6,735 bases of DNA from Ilumatobacteraceae bacterium. GTDB taxonomy: Bacteria; Actinomycetota; Acidimicrobiia; Acidimicrobiales; Ilumatobacteraceae. The stretch lies in contig JAENVT010000493.1 in NCBI GenBank assembly GCA_016650435.1, positions 1-6,735 of the forward strand. Direction: 5' to 3'. How positions within the stretch are numbered: the stretch's first letter is position 1; every line of letters begins with the position of its first letter. This document shows, in pieces, positions 1 to 6,735 of this stretch. Both the position numbers and the translations under genes were made by a program. Under the pieces are notes generated by a model. It made no database searches, was not told the DNA's origin, and was given only the letters and a program-made list of their open reading frames with translations.

Positions 1-2337
1 CAGTTCGCTGATGCTGGGCCCCGGTTGGTTGAACGGGACCCACGCCGAGCCGCGCACGACGCTGTCGTCGGCAACGACCGTGAATACCATCGAGGCCCGT
101 TTACTGGTGACCTTGACGTCGGCGCCATCGCTCGAGCCGACGCGCTCGACATCGAGCGGATGCAGGTGCAATTGCGAGCCAGGCGCGAGATGCGCCAACG
201 ACGGAGACTTCGCGGTACCAACTGCGTTGTCGTACAGCTTGCGGCTGACGACGAGTCTGTAGTCGTAGCTGTTGCGTTCTTCGATCGTCGACACGCGAGC
301 GGTCGCTGCCGGCAATGAACCTTTGCAAACGATGCCATCGCGTGCGCTGCGCAGCGCAGCAACCGTCGCCGCGCTGAAGCCGGCGACATTCGCGGCAATG
401 GCCTCGGTGAGATCATCGACCGACGACACCGCCAGGTCACCACCGAGCAGGTCGGCGAGCTCGACCGCGATCATCCAGTCGGGACGGCTGGTGCCCCGCG
501 GCGTGACCTTCTCGGAAAGCGTCGTGACGCGGCCTTCGATGTTGGTCGTCGTACCGCTCTTCTCGCCGTAGGCCGCTGCAGCGAGCACCACGTCGGCGGG
601 CGAATTCGATTTCGTGAGAAAGGTATCGATGGCGATGATCCGCGGCGCGGCGGCCATCATCCGCCTGGCCAGGTCGGTGTCGGGGAAATCCGCCAACGGA
701 TCGCAGCCGAGCAGGATCAGGCATTCGATGTTGCCGGCTGCGGCCGCTTTGGCGATTTCCAGTGCATGCATCCCATCGGCGCCGGGAATCAAACCCATCT
801 CGATCGCACCGACGATGTTGCCACGGCGCATCGCCGGCAAAACCTTCGCTCCGGGCGCCAGCTGCAACGCCGCAACGACACCATTGCCGACTTCCAGTGG
901 GTGCTCGGCAAGGTTGGCCCGACCGGCGACGACAACCACATTTCCCTTTTCGATCTGCGACGCGATCGCCGGATCCTTGCCGGCAGTGCGAATGGCCTCG
1001 GTGATGCTGCCCGCGTGATATTCGATCGTCCTCCAGGCGTACGGGCTGAGGCCGCTGCCCTTCTGGGTGAACTCGATGATCCGGCTGCGACGCTTCTGCG
1101 CGGCGTCGCGCAGCCGCAGGTAGAGCACCGGCAGCTCTTCTTTGAGATCGGGCGCGATCAAGACGATCGTCGACGCGTTGGCTGCTTCGTCGATCGTCGC
1201 CCGGTCGAAGCCGAGCAGGTTGATCTGCGCGCCGTCGCCCATCTGCGGGTACACGTGCGGAGTGCCGATGACATCGTGAGCGAGACGAGCCCACGCATAT
1301 GCATCTTCGTTCGTTCCACGCGCTCCACCGAGCACGGCGATCGAGCCAGCGCCGCCGGCAGCCTTCGCCTCGATGATCAACTCGGCAGCGCGCGCCAGTG
1401 CCGCGTTCCACGTCGTCGGCTGCAACTCGTCGTCAACACGTACCATCGGCGCGCTGAGTCGATCACCACTGTTGACGGCCTCGAAGTTGAATCGGCCACG
1501 ATCGCAGAGCCAGCCCCAGTTGACTGGATCGCTGTCGACACCCTGATACCGCAGCAGTTCGTCGTGGCTCGATTGCACGACGGTGCGGCATCCAACCGCG
1601 CAGGTGGTACAGGTGCTCTCGGTCTGTTCGAGATCCCAGGGGCGGGCCTTGAAACGGTACGGCTTGGCGGTGAGTGCGCCGACCGGGCAGATCTGCACCG
1701 TGTTGCCGCTGAAGTAGCTGGCGAATGGCTCGTCGGGGAACGTGACGATCTGAGTGTCGTTGCCACGACTGCTGAAATGAATCAGCGCGTCGCCGGCGAC
1801 CTCGTCGGCGAAACGGGTGCAGCGGTCGCAGAGGATGCAACGCTCGCGATCCAATAGCACGAGATCGCTGATGGGGATCGGCTTCTCGAAGTGACGCTTC
1901 TCTTCGATGTAGCGGCTTTCGCCCGGGCCGTGGCTGAACGCCTGGTCCTGCAGCGGGCACTCGCCACCCTTGTCGCACACCGGACAGTCGAGCGGGTGCT
2001 GCGCCAAGAGCAGTTCGATGATCCCTTCTTGGGCGCGAAGCGCCGACTGGCTGTTGGTGTTGACCACCATGTCTGGAGCGACCGTGATCATGCACGAGGG
2101 TTGCAACGCCGGGCCGCGACCGGTGTCGATGTCGACCAGGCACATCCGGCACATTCCGACGGAGCTCATTCGCTCGTGGTAACAGAAGCGCGGGATGTAG
2201 GCGCCGACGCGTTGAGCCGCGGCAATCACCAAGTCACCCTTGCGAGCAATGACTCGACGACCGTTGATCGTCAGCCCAACCGCGTTCGGATCAGGCGGCG
2301 GTGCGTCCGGTTGAGTTTCGGCTTCAGTGCTGGTCAT
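1..2337 (-). CDS. nuoG: NADH-quinone oxidoreductase subunit G (NuoG), 3' end cut by window
   Basis: NuoG (75-kDa subunit family) is the electron wire of the peripheral arm between NuoF and NuoI/NuoB. The frame runs without a stop from ATG at 2337 to the window edge, giving 779 residues. Thermus Nqo3 has about 783, so probably only a short tail is missing. Domains in order: ferredoxin-like [2Fe-2S] N1b (C52, C63, C66, C82); His-Cys3 cluster N5 in HPLDCPVCDKGGEC (H114, C118, C121, C127); N4 (C167, C170, C173 in CILCDRC, with C217 in ICPVGA); and the off-path cluster N7 (C243, C246, C250, C278). Spacings of N5 and N7 equal those in Thermus. From about residue 293 follows a molybdopterin-oxidoreductase-like domain, catalytically silent in complex I, with GGARGTNEDAYAW (about 337-349) and GTTTNIEGRV (about 595-604), then a C-terminal beta domain ending in WVPFNQPG. 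The ATG overlaps the nuoF stop (ATGA), and GGGGG (2349-2345) lies seven bases upstream. Formate dehydrogenase is the fold alternative; the operon rules it out. Confidence 0.97.
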   Translation of the reverse strand, partial: MTSTEAETQPDAPPPDPNAVGLTINGRRVIARKGDLVIAAAQRVGAYIPRFCYHERMSSVGMCRMCLVDIDTGRGPALQPSCMITVAPDMVVNTNSQSALRAQEGIIELLLAQHPLDCPVCDKGGECPLQDQAFSHGPGESRYIEEKRHFEKPIPISDLVLLDRERCILCDRCTRFADEVAGDALIHFSSRGNDTQIVTFPDEPFASYFSGNTVQICPVGALTAKPYRFKARPWDLEQTESTCTTCAVGCRTVVQSSHDELLRYQGVDSDPVNWGWLCDRGRFNFEAVNSGDRLSAPMVRVDDELQPTTWNAALARAAELIIEAKAAGGAGSIAVLGGARGTNEDAYAWARLAHDVIGTPHVYPQMGDGAQINLLGFDRATIDEAANASTIVLIAPDLKEELPVLYLRLRDAAQKRRSRIIEFTQKGSGLSPYAWRTIEYHAGSITEAIRTAGKDPAIASQIEKGNVVVVAGRANLAEHPLEVGNGVVAALQLAPGAKVLPAMRRGNIVGAIEMGLIPGADGMHALEIAKAAAAGNIECLILLGCDPLADFPDTDLARRMMAAAPRIIAIDTFLTKSNSPADVVLAAAAYGEKSGTTTNIEGRVTTLSEKVTPRGTSRPDWMIAVELADLLGGDLAVSSVDDLTEAIAANVAGFSAATVAALRSARDGIVCKGSLPAATARVSTIEERNSYDYRLVVSRKLYDNAVGTAKSPSLAHLAPGSQLHLHPLDVERVGSSDGADVKVTSKRASMVFTVVADDSVVRGSAWVPFNQPGPSISEL

Positions 2338-3734
2338 GATTGGGCCCCCACTGACACCGGGATCAGGTTGCGTTGCACGATCTTGGCTTCGAATTCGTCG
2401 CGGAACAATGTCAGCGCTGAATCAACAGCGGTGTACGCCGACGGGCCGACGAAACAGATCGTCGTCATCCTGAACGGGAACGGCTTTGCCTCGATGCCCA
2501 GTCGCTCGCTGGCTGCGTGCGGGAACTCACCGGGGCAGATCGTCTGACCGATCTCCAACAGTTGATCGAGGTCGCGCGTTGTTCCGTGACCGTCGACGAG
2601 GCGCTTCATGATTCGTTCGAGCCAGGTGCCGCCCTCGCGGCACGGCACACATTTGCCACACGATTCGTGGGCGTAAAAACGCACGAGTGTGTATGCAGCA
2701 GCAACGATGTCGGTGGTGTCGTCCATCACGATGACCGCACCGGAGCCGAGCATCGAACCAGCCGCGCCGACGAGCTTTGCCTCGAAGGGAAGGTCGAGCT
2801 GATCCGGCAGGAACCATGGTGCCGAGCCGCCGCCGGGCACGAACGCCTTGAGCTGGTTCTCGTCGCGGATACCACCACAGAACTCTTCGCCGTACAGCAG
2901 ATCTCGAAACGTCGTGGTGCCGTTGATGATCTCGTAGACACCGGGCCGCTTGACGTGACCCGACACCGCAACCATGCGTGTTCCTGGTGATGTGGGCGTG
3001 CCGATGGCGGTATACGCCTCGACGCCGTTGATCATCAGCCACGGCAGATTGGCGAGAGTTTCGACGTTGTTGACGATGGTCGGCTTGCCGTACAGACCGA
3101 TCGCCGCTGGAAAGAACGGTGGCTTGAGGCGCGGCATGCCGCGGTTGCCTTCGAGGCTCTCGATCAACCCGGTTTCCTCGCCCACGACATACGCGCCCGC
3201 ACCCCAGTGCAGCACGATGTCGACGCTGAAGTTGCTGCCGAGGATGTTCTTGCCGACGTACCCCGCTGCGTAGGCCTCGTTGAGCGCGATGGCAACGCGC
3301 TCTTGCGCAACAGCCATTTCACCGCGGATGTAGAGGAAGCATTGCGAGAGGCCGGCCGCGTAGCAGGCGATCAAGCAGCCCTCGATCAGCTGGTGCGGAT
3401 CCAACTCCATCAGCAGGCGGTCTTTGTACGTACCCGGCTCGCTCTCGTCGCCGTTGACCACGAGGTACCGCGGCCATACGGCCTGGGGTGTGAGCCCCCA
3501 CTTGACGCCTGCCGGGAAACCGGCGCCGCCCCGACCGAGCACGGTGGCGCTCTTGACGTCGGCGTGCACGTCGACCGGCGACCTCGACAAGGCGGCTTGT
3601 AGTCCTTTGTAACCGTCGGTGGCCAGGTACCGCTCGAGGGTGTGGGCGTCGTCGTACTCGAACCGCGATGTCACGATGCGCGGCCGGTCACCGGCGACAA
3701 AGCCGGCTGCGTGCGGATACGTGGTGCCGTTCAC
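2334..3734 (-). CDS. nuoF: NADH-quinone oxidoreductase subunit F (NuoF), NADH/FMN-binding
   Basis: NuoF (51-kDa subunit family) oxidises NADH, passes electrons via FMN to cluster N3 and on into NuoG. Starting at GTG the product is 466 residues. Nucleotide-binding blocks in order are the glycine-rich GRGGAGFPAGVKW (about 68-79), NGDESEPGTYKDR (about 94-106), GAGAYVVGEETGLIESLEG (about 178-196), RLKPPFFP (about 202-209), NNVETLANLP (about 222-231) and PGGGSAPWF (about 300-308). The N3 [4Fe-4S] motif ESCGKCVPCREG gives C359, C362 and C365. The fourth ligand is probably C427, because CFVGPSAYTAVDSALTLFRDEFE aligns (CFVGPSAY then LFRDEFE) with the family's usual CALGD...FRDEFE ending. Another cysteine, C400, lies in an earlier TIC motif; the segment between the two looks like an insertion. 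The frame stays open upstream to 4094, but this overlaps nuoE and lacks family similarity. The GTG overlaps the nuoE stop (GTGA), and the TGA overlaps the nuoG ATG. Confidence 0.97.
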   Translation of the reverse strand: MNGTTYPHAAGFVAGDRPRIVTSRFEYDDAHTLERYLATDGYKGLQAALSRSPVDVHADVKSATVLGRGGAGFPAGVKWGLTPQAVWPRYLVVNGDESEPGTYKDRLLMELDPHQLIEGCLIACYAAGLSQCFLYIRGEMAVAQERVAIALNEAYAAGYVGKNILGSNFSVDIVLHWGAGAYVVGEETGLIESLEGNRGMPRLKPPFFPAAIGLYGKPTIVNNVETLANLPWLMINGVEAYTAIGTPTSPGTRMVAVSGHVKRPGVYEIINGTTTFRDLLYGEEFCGGIRDENQLKAFVPGGGSAPWFLPDQLDLPFEAKLVGAAGSMLGSGAVIVMDDTTDIVAAAYTLVRFYAHESCGKCVPCREGGTWLERIMKRLVDGHGTTRDLDQLLEIGQTICPGEFPHAASERLGIEAKPFPFRMTTICFVGPSAYTAVDSALTLFRDEFEAKIVQRNLIPVSVGAQS

Positions 3735-4351
3735 TTTTGCGCCTCGGTGGGTGCCGGCATCCACACCGGCGCAGTGGTGACATCGTCGGGGGCAAACACG
3801 CCAACGGCACGATCGTGCGGGATGTGTTGCCGGATGCGGGCGACCGTGCCGTGCGGTGGCACCTCGCCCTCGAGCCGGCCGTTGCTGAGGTCGTCGATCA
3901 GGTCGTCGAGATCGGCCGACGTCACGCGATATCGATGGCGATAGTTGACCTGTAGGCATGGCGCCTCGGTGCATGCCGCCTGACACTCGGCGTGCTCCAA
4001 CGTGAACAAGCCATCGGGAGTGGTACTGCCGGCCTTGATCCCGAGTTGCTGCTCGGCGTGGTGCATCAGTTCGTCGGCGCCTAGCAAGGCGCACGACATC
4101 GTGCTGCAGATGTTGATCACGTACTTGCCGACACGCTCGAACTTGAACATCTCGTAGAACGTTGCTGTTCCGAGGATCTCGGCCGAGGTTGCCCCGACCA
4201 GTTCACCGATGTGTTTCATCGCCTCATTGGTGACGTAGCCATCCTGCTGTTGGGCGAGGTGCAGCAGTGGAATCGTCGCCGACCGAGCCTTCGGATAACG
4301 CCCGATGATCTCCTTGGCGTACACGACGTTGGCCTCGTTGAGTCGGGCCAT
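3731..4351 (-). CDS. nuoE: NADH-quinone oxidoreductase subunit E (NuoE)
   Basis: NuoE (24-kDa subunit family, thioredoxin-like ferredoxin) holds the [2Fe-2S] cluster N1a beside the FMN of NuoF in the peripheral NADH dehydrogenase module. The product is 206 residues. The N-terminal helical part contains IPLLHLAQQQDGYV (about 27-40) and the block GTATFYEMFKF (about 61-71). The N1a ligands are C82 and C87 (CSTMSC), and C123 and C127 (CQAAC). Their spacings of 5, 36 and 4 match Thermus Nqo2 (C83, C88, C124, C128). A PCLQVN segment follows, as in the family. The last 40 or so residues, after an acidic LDDLIDDL stretch, are a Pro-rich tail longer than in the 181-residue Thermus protein. The ATG shares a base with the nuoD stop (TGATG). 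A GAGG at 4365-4362 lies ten bases upstream as a possible ribosome site. The stop overlaps the GTG start of nuoF. Confidence 0.97.
   Translation of the reverse strand: MARLNEANVVYAKEIIGRYPKARSATIPLLHLAQQQDGYVTNEAMKHIGELVGATSAEILGTATFYEMFKFERVGKYVINICSTMSCALLGADELMHHAEQQLGIKAGSTTPDGLFTLEHAECQAACTEAPCLQVNYRHRYRVTSADLDDLIDDLSNGRLEGEVPPHGTVARIRQHIPHDRAVGVFAPDDVTTAPVWMPAPTEAQK
3735..3745 (-). promoter_or_regulatory. Ribosome binding site of nuoF, decides GTG start
   Basis: On the minus strand GAGG (3745-3742) is followed by a seven-base spacer and then GTG at 3734-3732. This is good Shine-Dalgarno spacing. No ATG occurs in frame near this position: the next methionine is well inside the conserved NADH/FMN domain. 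The site lies inside the last codons of nuoE, which fits coupled translation. Confidence 0.6.
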
Positions 4352-5685
4352 CAGCGATCGACCTCGCCGAGAACAGGATCAACGGAAGAGATCACTGCGA
4401 CCGCGTCGGCGATCAACCCACCGCGCAACATGTGTGGCATGCACTGGATGTTGACAAAGCTCGGGGCGCGCACGTGGATCCGGTACGGCGTGGCCGAGCC
4501 GTCGCTGACGATGTAACAACCGATCTCACCGCGCGGGCTTTCGATGGCGACGTAGACCTCGCCCGCTGGCACCTTGAATCCTTCGGTGAAGATCTTGAAG
4601 TGGTGGATCAACGCTTCCATCGACTCGTCGATGCGGGCGCGCGGCGGGGGCGTGACCTTCTTGTCTTGGATTCGGTAGTCGCCGGCAGGCATGCGGTCGA
4701 GGATCTGGCGAACGATCTTCATGCTCTCGCGCACTTCGTTGAGACGGATCGCGTATCGATCGAACGCGTCGCCGTACGAGCCGACGATCACGTCGAACTC
4801 AAGTTCAGGGTAGTGAAGGTAGGGCATGTCACGCCGCAGATCCCACGCAGTCCCCGTGCTGCGCAGGATGGGACCAGTGGCGCCGAGAGCAATCGCTTCC
4901 TGTGCGGTGATCACGCCGACGCCCTGCAGGCGCTCGCGCCAGATCGGTTGGCCGGTCATCAAGGTGTCGTATTCCTCGAGGCGTGGCTCGATGAGCTCGA
5001 GCAGGTGCAGCACGTCGTCGCGCCACCCGGCGGGAAGGTCGGCGGCAACCCCACCCGGGCGAATGAAGTTGTGGTTCATCCGCAGGCCCGTGACCTTCTG
5101 GAAGAAACGCAAGACCTCTTCGCGCTCGCGCCACCCGTAGATCATCATCGACACGGCGCCGATGTCCATGCCGTTGGTCGCGAGGAACAGGAGATGGCTG
5201 CTCATGCGATTCAGCTCGCTGAGCAACATCCGCATCCACACCGCACGCTCCGGGATGTCGCCGTCGATGCCGAGCAACTTTTCGGTGGCCATCGAGAACA
5301 CCAACTCGTTGTTGAGCGGGCTGACGTAGTCCATGCGAGTGACGTTGGTGCCGCCCTGCATGTACGTGAGGTTCTCGCCCGTCTTCTCCATGCCGGTGTG
5401 GAGGTATCCGATGATGGGCTTGCAACGCAGCACTTCCTCGCCGCGAAGTTCGAGCATGAGGCGCAACACGCCGTGCGTGCTGGGATGCTGTGGCCCCATG
5501 TTGATGATCATCGTCTGATCCTCGGAAGGATCGGCAGGAACTTCACCGAGGTTGGCGGCGTCGGCCTCGCTCATGCGGAGCACCGAACCGACCTCGCGCA
5601 ACAGTTCGCGAGCCGTCAGTTGACTGCGCGGCTTGAGGCCCTGCTCGGCGTCGTCACCGGCTTGAATTGTCTCGACGATGCTCAT
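4351..5685 (-). CDS. nuoD: NADH-quinone oxidoreductase subunit D (NuoD)
   Basis: NuoD (49-kDa subunit family, related to the large subunit of NiFe hydrogenases) forms most of the quinone-head pocket next to cluster N2. The product is 444 residues. The signature GPQHPSTHGVLRL (about 64-76) contains H71. RMDY follows with Y120. Their 49-residue separation equals that of the quinone-site pair H38/Y87 in Thermus Nqo4, so the catalytic site looks intact. Other family blocks are IGYLHTGMEK, LNRMSSHLLFL, FIRPGGVAADLP, TPPPRARIDESMEALIHHFK, ESPRGEIGCYIVSDGS, RAPSF and the terminal DPVLGEVDR. No Ni-Fe cysteine pairs are present, which separates it from hydrogenases. About 55 residues precede the conserved core, roughly 30 more than in Thermus, forming a polar N-terminal extension. 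The ATG overlaps the nuoC stop (ATGA), and a weak G-rich ribosome site (GGGG, 5696-5693) lies seven bases upstream. The stop TGA shares one base with the nuoE start. Confidence 0.98.
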   Translation of the reverse strand: MSIVETIQAGDDAEQGLKPRSQLTARELLREVGSVLRMSEADAANLGEVPADPSEDQTMIINMGPQHPSTHGVLRLMLELRGEEVLRCKPIIGYLHTGMEKTGENLTYMQGGTNVTRMDYVSPLNNELVFSMATEKLLGIDGDIPERAVWMRMLLSELNRMSSHLLFLATNGMDIGAVSMMIYGWREREEVLRFFQKVTGLRMNHNFIRPGGVAADLPAGWRDDVLHLLELIEPRLEEYDTLMTGQPIWRERLQGVGVITAQEAIALGATGPILRSTGTAWDLRRDMPYLHYPELEFDVIVGSYGDAFDRYAIRLNEVRESMKIVRQILDRMPAGDYRIQDKKVTPPPRARIDESMEALIHHFKIFTEGFKVPAGEVYVAIESPRGEIGCYIVSDGSATPYRIHVRAPSFVNIQCMPHMLRGGLIADAVAVISSVDPVLGEVDR

Positions 5686-6212
5686 GTTCGTGCCCCGAAA
5701 TCGGTGGAGAACTGCACGGGGATTGCGCCTGTGTCGTAGTCCTTGCGCAGCGGATGACCTTCCCAGTCCTCAGGCATCAGGATGCGGGTGAGATCAGGAT
5801 GATTGTTGAACGTGATGCCGAACATGTCGAACGCCTCCCGCTCCATCGCCTCTGTGCCGGGGTGTAAGTCGAACAATGACTCGATCGAGGCGTCGTCGGC
5901 AGGGACCTGCACCCGCAAGCGGATGCGCTGGCGAAGCGTCAACGACAAGAGGTTGACGACGACCTCGAATCGCTCGGCGGCGACGCCGTCGGGCGTCGTT
6001 CGCTCCGGCACGAGCAGGTAGTCGGTCACCGTCAGATCGACGCACATCTCGTAACCCTCGTCGAGCAGCGCACGCACAACACCCACGTACTGTTCGCGAC
6101 TTGGGTGGAGCACCGTCTGGCCGCAGCCGTCGGTCATTGGGCAACCGTGCATCGACGGCGGCTCAGGAGTCGGGGCGGCCTCGTCGGGCGCTGCAGCGGG
6201 AGCGTCGCTCAT
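5682..6212 (-). CDS. nuoC: NADH-quinone oxidoreductase subunit C (NuoC)
   Basis: NuoC (30-kDa subunit family) is a cofactor-free structural subunit of the connecting module, packed against NuoD and NuoB. The product is 176 residues from ATG at 6212. The family signature is near the C-terminus: EREAFDMFGI (about 124-133), then HPDLTRILMPEDWEGHPLRKDY (split here as HPDLTRILMPEDW and EGHPLRKDY, about 138-159). An earlier family block reads LLSLTLRQRIRLRVQVP (about 88-104). The first 20 or so residues are Ala/Pro/acidic, probably disordered. A TTG at 6215-6213 sits directly between the nuoB stop and this ATG (TGA TTG ATG) and could add one residue. I prefer ATG because a GGTGA stretch lies just upstream at Shine-Dalgarno distance. 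The stop TGA overlaps the nuoD start as ATGA. Oddities are two cysteines, C24 and C30, in a short MHGCPMTDGCGQ segment before the fold, and FNNHP where FxGHP is more usual. Confidence 0.96.
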   Translation of the reverse strand: MSDAPAAAPDEAAPTPEPPSMHGCPMTDGCGQTVLHPSREQYVGVVRALLDEGYEMCVDLTVTDYLLVPERTTPDGVAAERFEVVVNLLSLTLRQRIRLRVQVPADDASIESLFDLHPGTEAMEREAFDMFGITFNNHPDLTRILMPEDWEGHPLRKDYDTGAIPVQFSTDFGART

Positions 6213-6220
6213 CAATCACC
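6213..6220 (-). promoter_or_regulatory. Ribosome binding site of nuoC, inside the nuoB 3' end
   Basis: On the minus strand the bases read GGTGATTG directly before ATG at 6212. GGTGA is the 3' part of a Shine-Dalgarno consensus and lies at the distance expected for that register. It includes the nuoB stop codon TGA. This favours the ATG over the TTG three bases earlier, which would have the GGTGA abutting it. Confidence 0.45.
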
Positions 6221-6735
6221 GCGTTCCGAGCAAGACGGGTATCGACTCGGCCCCAGAGGGGATTTCTTGAACGTGCACGTTGGCACCTGCGCCGGTCTCG
6301 GCGCGGCGCTTCAGCAGGTGTCCGTCTTCGATCAGCTGATGCAGCGTCTCGATCGCGTGGATCAAGGTTTCAGGAGTCGGCGGGCATCCCGGTGCGTAGA
6401 CGTCGACGGGTACGACTTGATCGACCCCTTGAACGATCGCGTAGTTGTTGAACATGCCACCACTTGATGCACACACGCCCATCGAGATGACCCACTTCGG
6501 TTCCATCATCTGGTCGTAGACCTGGCGCAACACCGGTGCCATCTTCTGGCTGACCCGACCGGCGACGATCATGATGTCGGCCTGCCGCGGAGAAGCCCGG
6601 AAGACCTCCATCCCGAAACGGCTGAGGTCGTAGTGCGCTGCGCCGGTTGCCATCATCTCGATTGCGCAGCACGCCAGTCCGAACGACGCCGGCCAACTGC
6701 TGCGGCTGCGCGACCACTTGACCAGATCCTCGATC
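6216..6735 (-). CDS. nuoB: NADH-quinone oxidoreductase subunit B (NuoB), 5' end cut by window
   Basis: NuoB carries the terminal Fe-S cluster N2 of complex I, which passes electrons to quinone at the NuoB/NuoD interface on the cytoplasmic side of the membrane. The frame is open from the window edge (first full codon at 6734) to TGA at 6218-6216, giving 172 visible residues. The start codon and probably some tens of residues lie outside the window. Near the visible N-terminus is the hallmark [10 protein letters not shown], with the tandem cysteines at visible residues 22 and 23. The other N2 ligands are in GVCASSGG (C88) and APGCPP (C117). The spacings of 65 and 29 residues equal those of Thermus Nqo6 (C46, C111, C140). 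The ATG pair at 6656-6651 lies inside this conserved motif, so it is internal and not the start. The gene is followed three bases later by the nuoC ATG. Formate hydrogenlyase and hydrogenase homologues share this fold, but the neighbouring nuoCDEFG genes make complex I the clear choice. Confidence 0.97.
   Translation of the reverse strand, partial: IEDLVKWSRSRSSWPASFGLACCAIEMMATGAAHYDLSRFGMEVFRASPRQADIMIVAGRVSQKMAPVLRQVYDQMMEPKWVISMGVCASSGGMFNNYAIVQGVDQVVPVDVYAPGCPPTPETLIHAIETLHQLIEDGHLLKRRAETGAGANVHVQEIPSGAESIPVLLGTR

Noticed and set aside
437..1411. Minus-strand frame of 324 codons inside nuoG
   Set aside because: It is very rich in Arg and Gly, as expected from an out-of-frame reading of GC-rich coding DNA. 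The NuoG frame is open throughout and carries the conserved motifs.
766..1857. Open frame of 363 codons on the plus strand opposite nuoG
   Set aside because: Low-information composition (Arg, Asp, Ala, Val), no family motif, and fully antisense to the intact NuoG frame.
1..2337. Formate dehydrogenase alpha subunit or NAD-reducing hydrogenase module instead of complex I for the E-F-G genes
   Set aside because: nuoEFG-like genes occur in those enzymes, but here they follow nuoB, nuoC and nuoD directly. NuoD lacks Ni-Fe cysteines and NuoG has the complex I cluster set.
3735..4094. Upstream extension of the nuoF frame to an ATG at 4094
   Set aside because: It overlaps nuoE for 360 bases, its translation is Arg-rich with no NuoF similarity, and a GTG with a good ribosome site lies at the expected place.
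4432..5739. Open frame of 435 codons on the plus strand opposite nuoD
   Set aside because: It is a mirror of nuoD codon bias in GC-rich DNA. The translation is rich in Asp, His, Val and Ala with no recognisable motif, while the minus strand encodes a fully conserved NuoD.
6213..6215. TTG as the nuoC start
   Set aside because: TTG is possible but ATG is the very next codon and has better spacing from the GGTGA. The difference is one residue.
1..6735. A novel system, mobile element, CRISPR array or RNA gene
   Set aside because: The window is filled end to end by six well-known conserved genes with no intergenic space, and no direct repeat array, tRNA-like fold or transposase was seen.

Overview
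The window is an interior piece of a respiratory complex I operon (NADH:quinone oxidoreductase, nuo), read entirely from the minus strand. In transcription order, from high to low coordinates, it holds nuoB (5' end cut by the window), nuoC, nuoD, nuoE, nuoF and nuoG (3' end cut by the window). Essentially every base is coding. No RNA gene, mobile element, CRISPR array, promoter or terminator was found. The nuoG frame is open over the whole left 2337 bases with no stop.

Layout: nuoB 6735-6216, nuoC 6212-5682, nuoD 5685-4351, nuoE 4351-3731, nuoF 3734-2334, nuoG 2337-1. The junctions are extremely tight. nuoB and nuoC are three bases apart, nuoC/nuoD and nuoF/nuoG overlap as ATGA, nuoD/nuoE overlap as TGATG, and nuoE/nuoF overlap as GTGA with a GTG start. 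This points to one transcript with translational coupling.

Function: NuoE, F and G form the peripheral NADH-oxidising arm. NuoF binds NADH and FMN and carries cluster N3, NuoE carries N1a, and NuoG carries N1b, N4, N5 and N7. NuoB (cluster N2), NuoC and NuoD form the connecting module, where electrons reach quinone. All expected Fe-S ligands and the quinone-site His/Tyr pair of NuoD can be located, so the enzyme looks intact. nuoA presumably lies beyond base 6735, and the rest of nuoG plus nuoH to nuoN beyond base 1, but these are not visible.

Organism: the GC-rich composition, the classical nuoB-C-D-E-F-G order with separate nuoC and nuoD, the Ala/Pro-rich extension on NuoC and the N7-containing NuoG suggest a high-GC Gram-positive bacterium, possibly of the class Acidimicrobiia. 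This placement is an inference from protein flavour, not a database result.

I found no undescribed system here. The most notable departure from the textbook is in NuoF: a stretch of about 20 extra residues before the fourth N3 cysteine, containing a second, decoy-like TIC motif.
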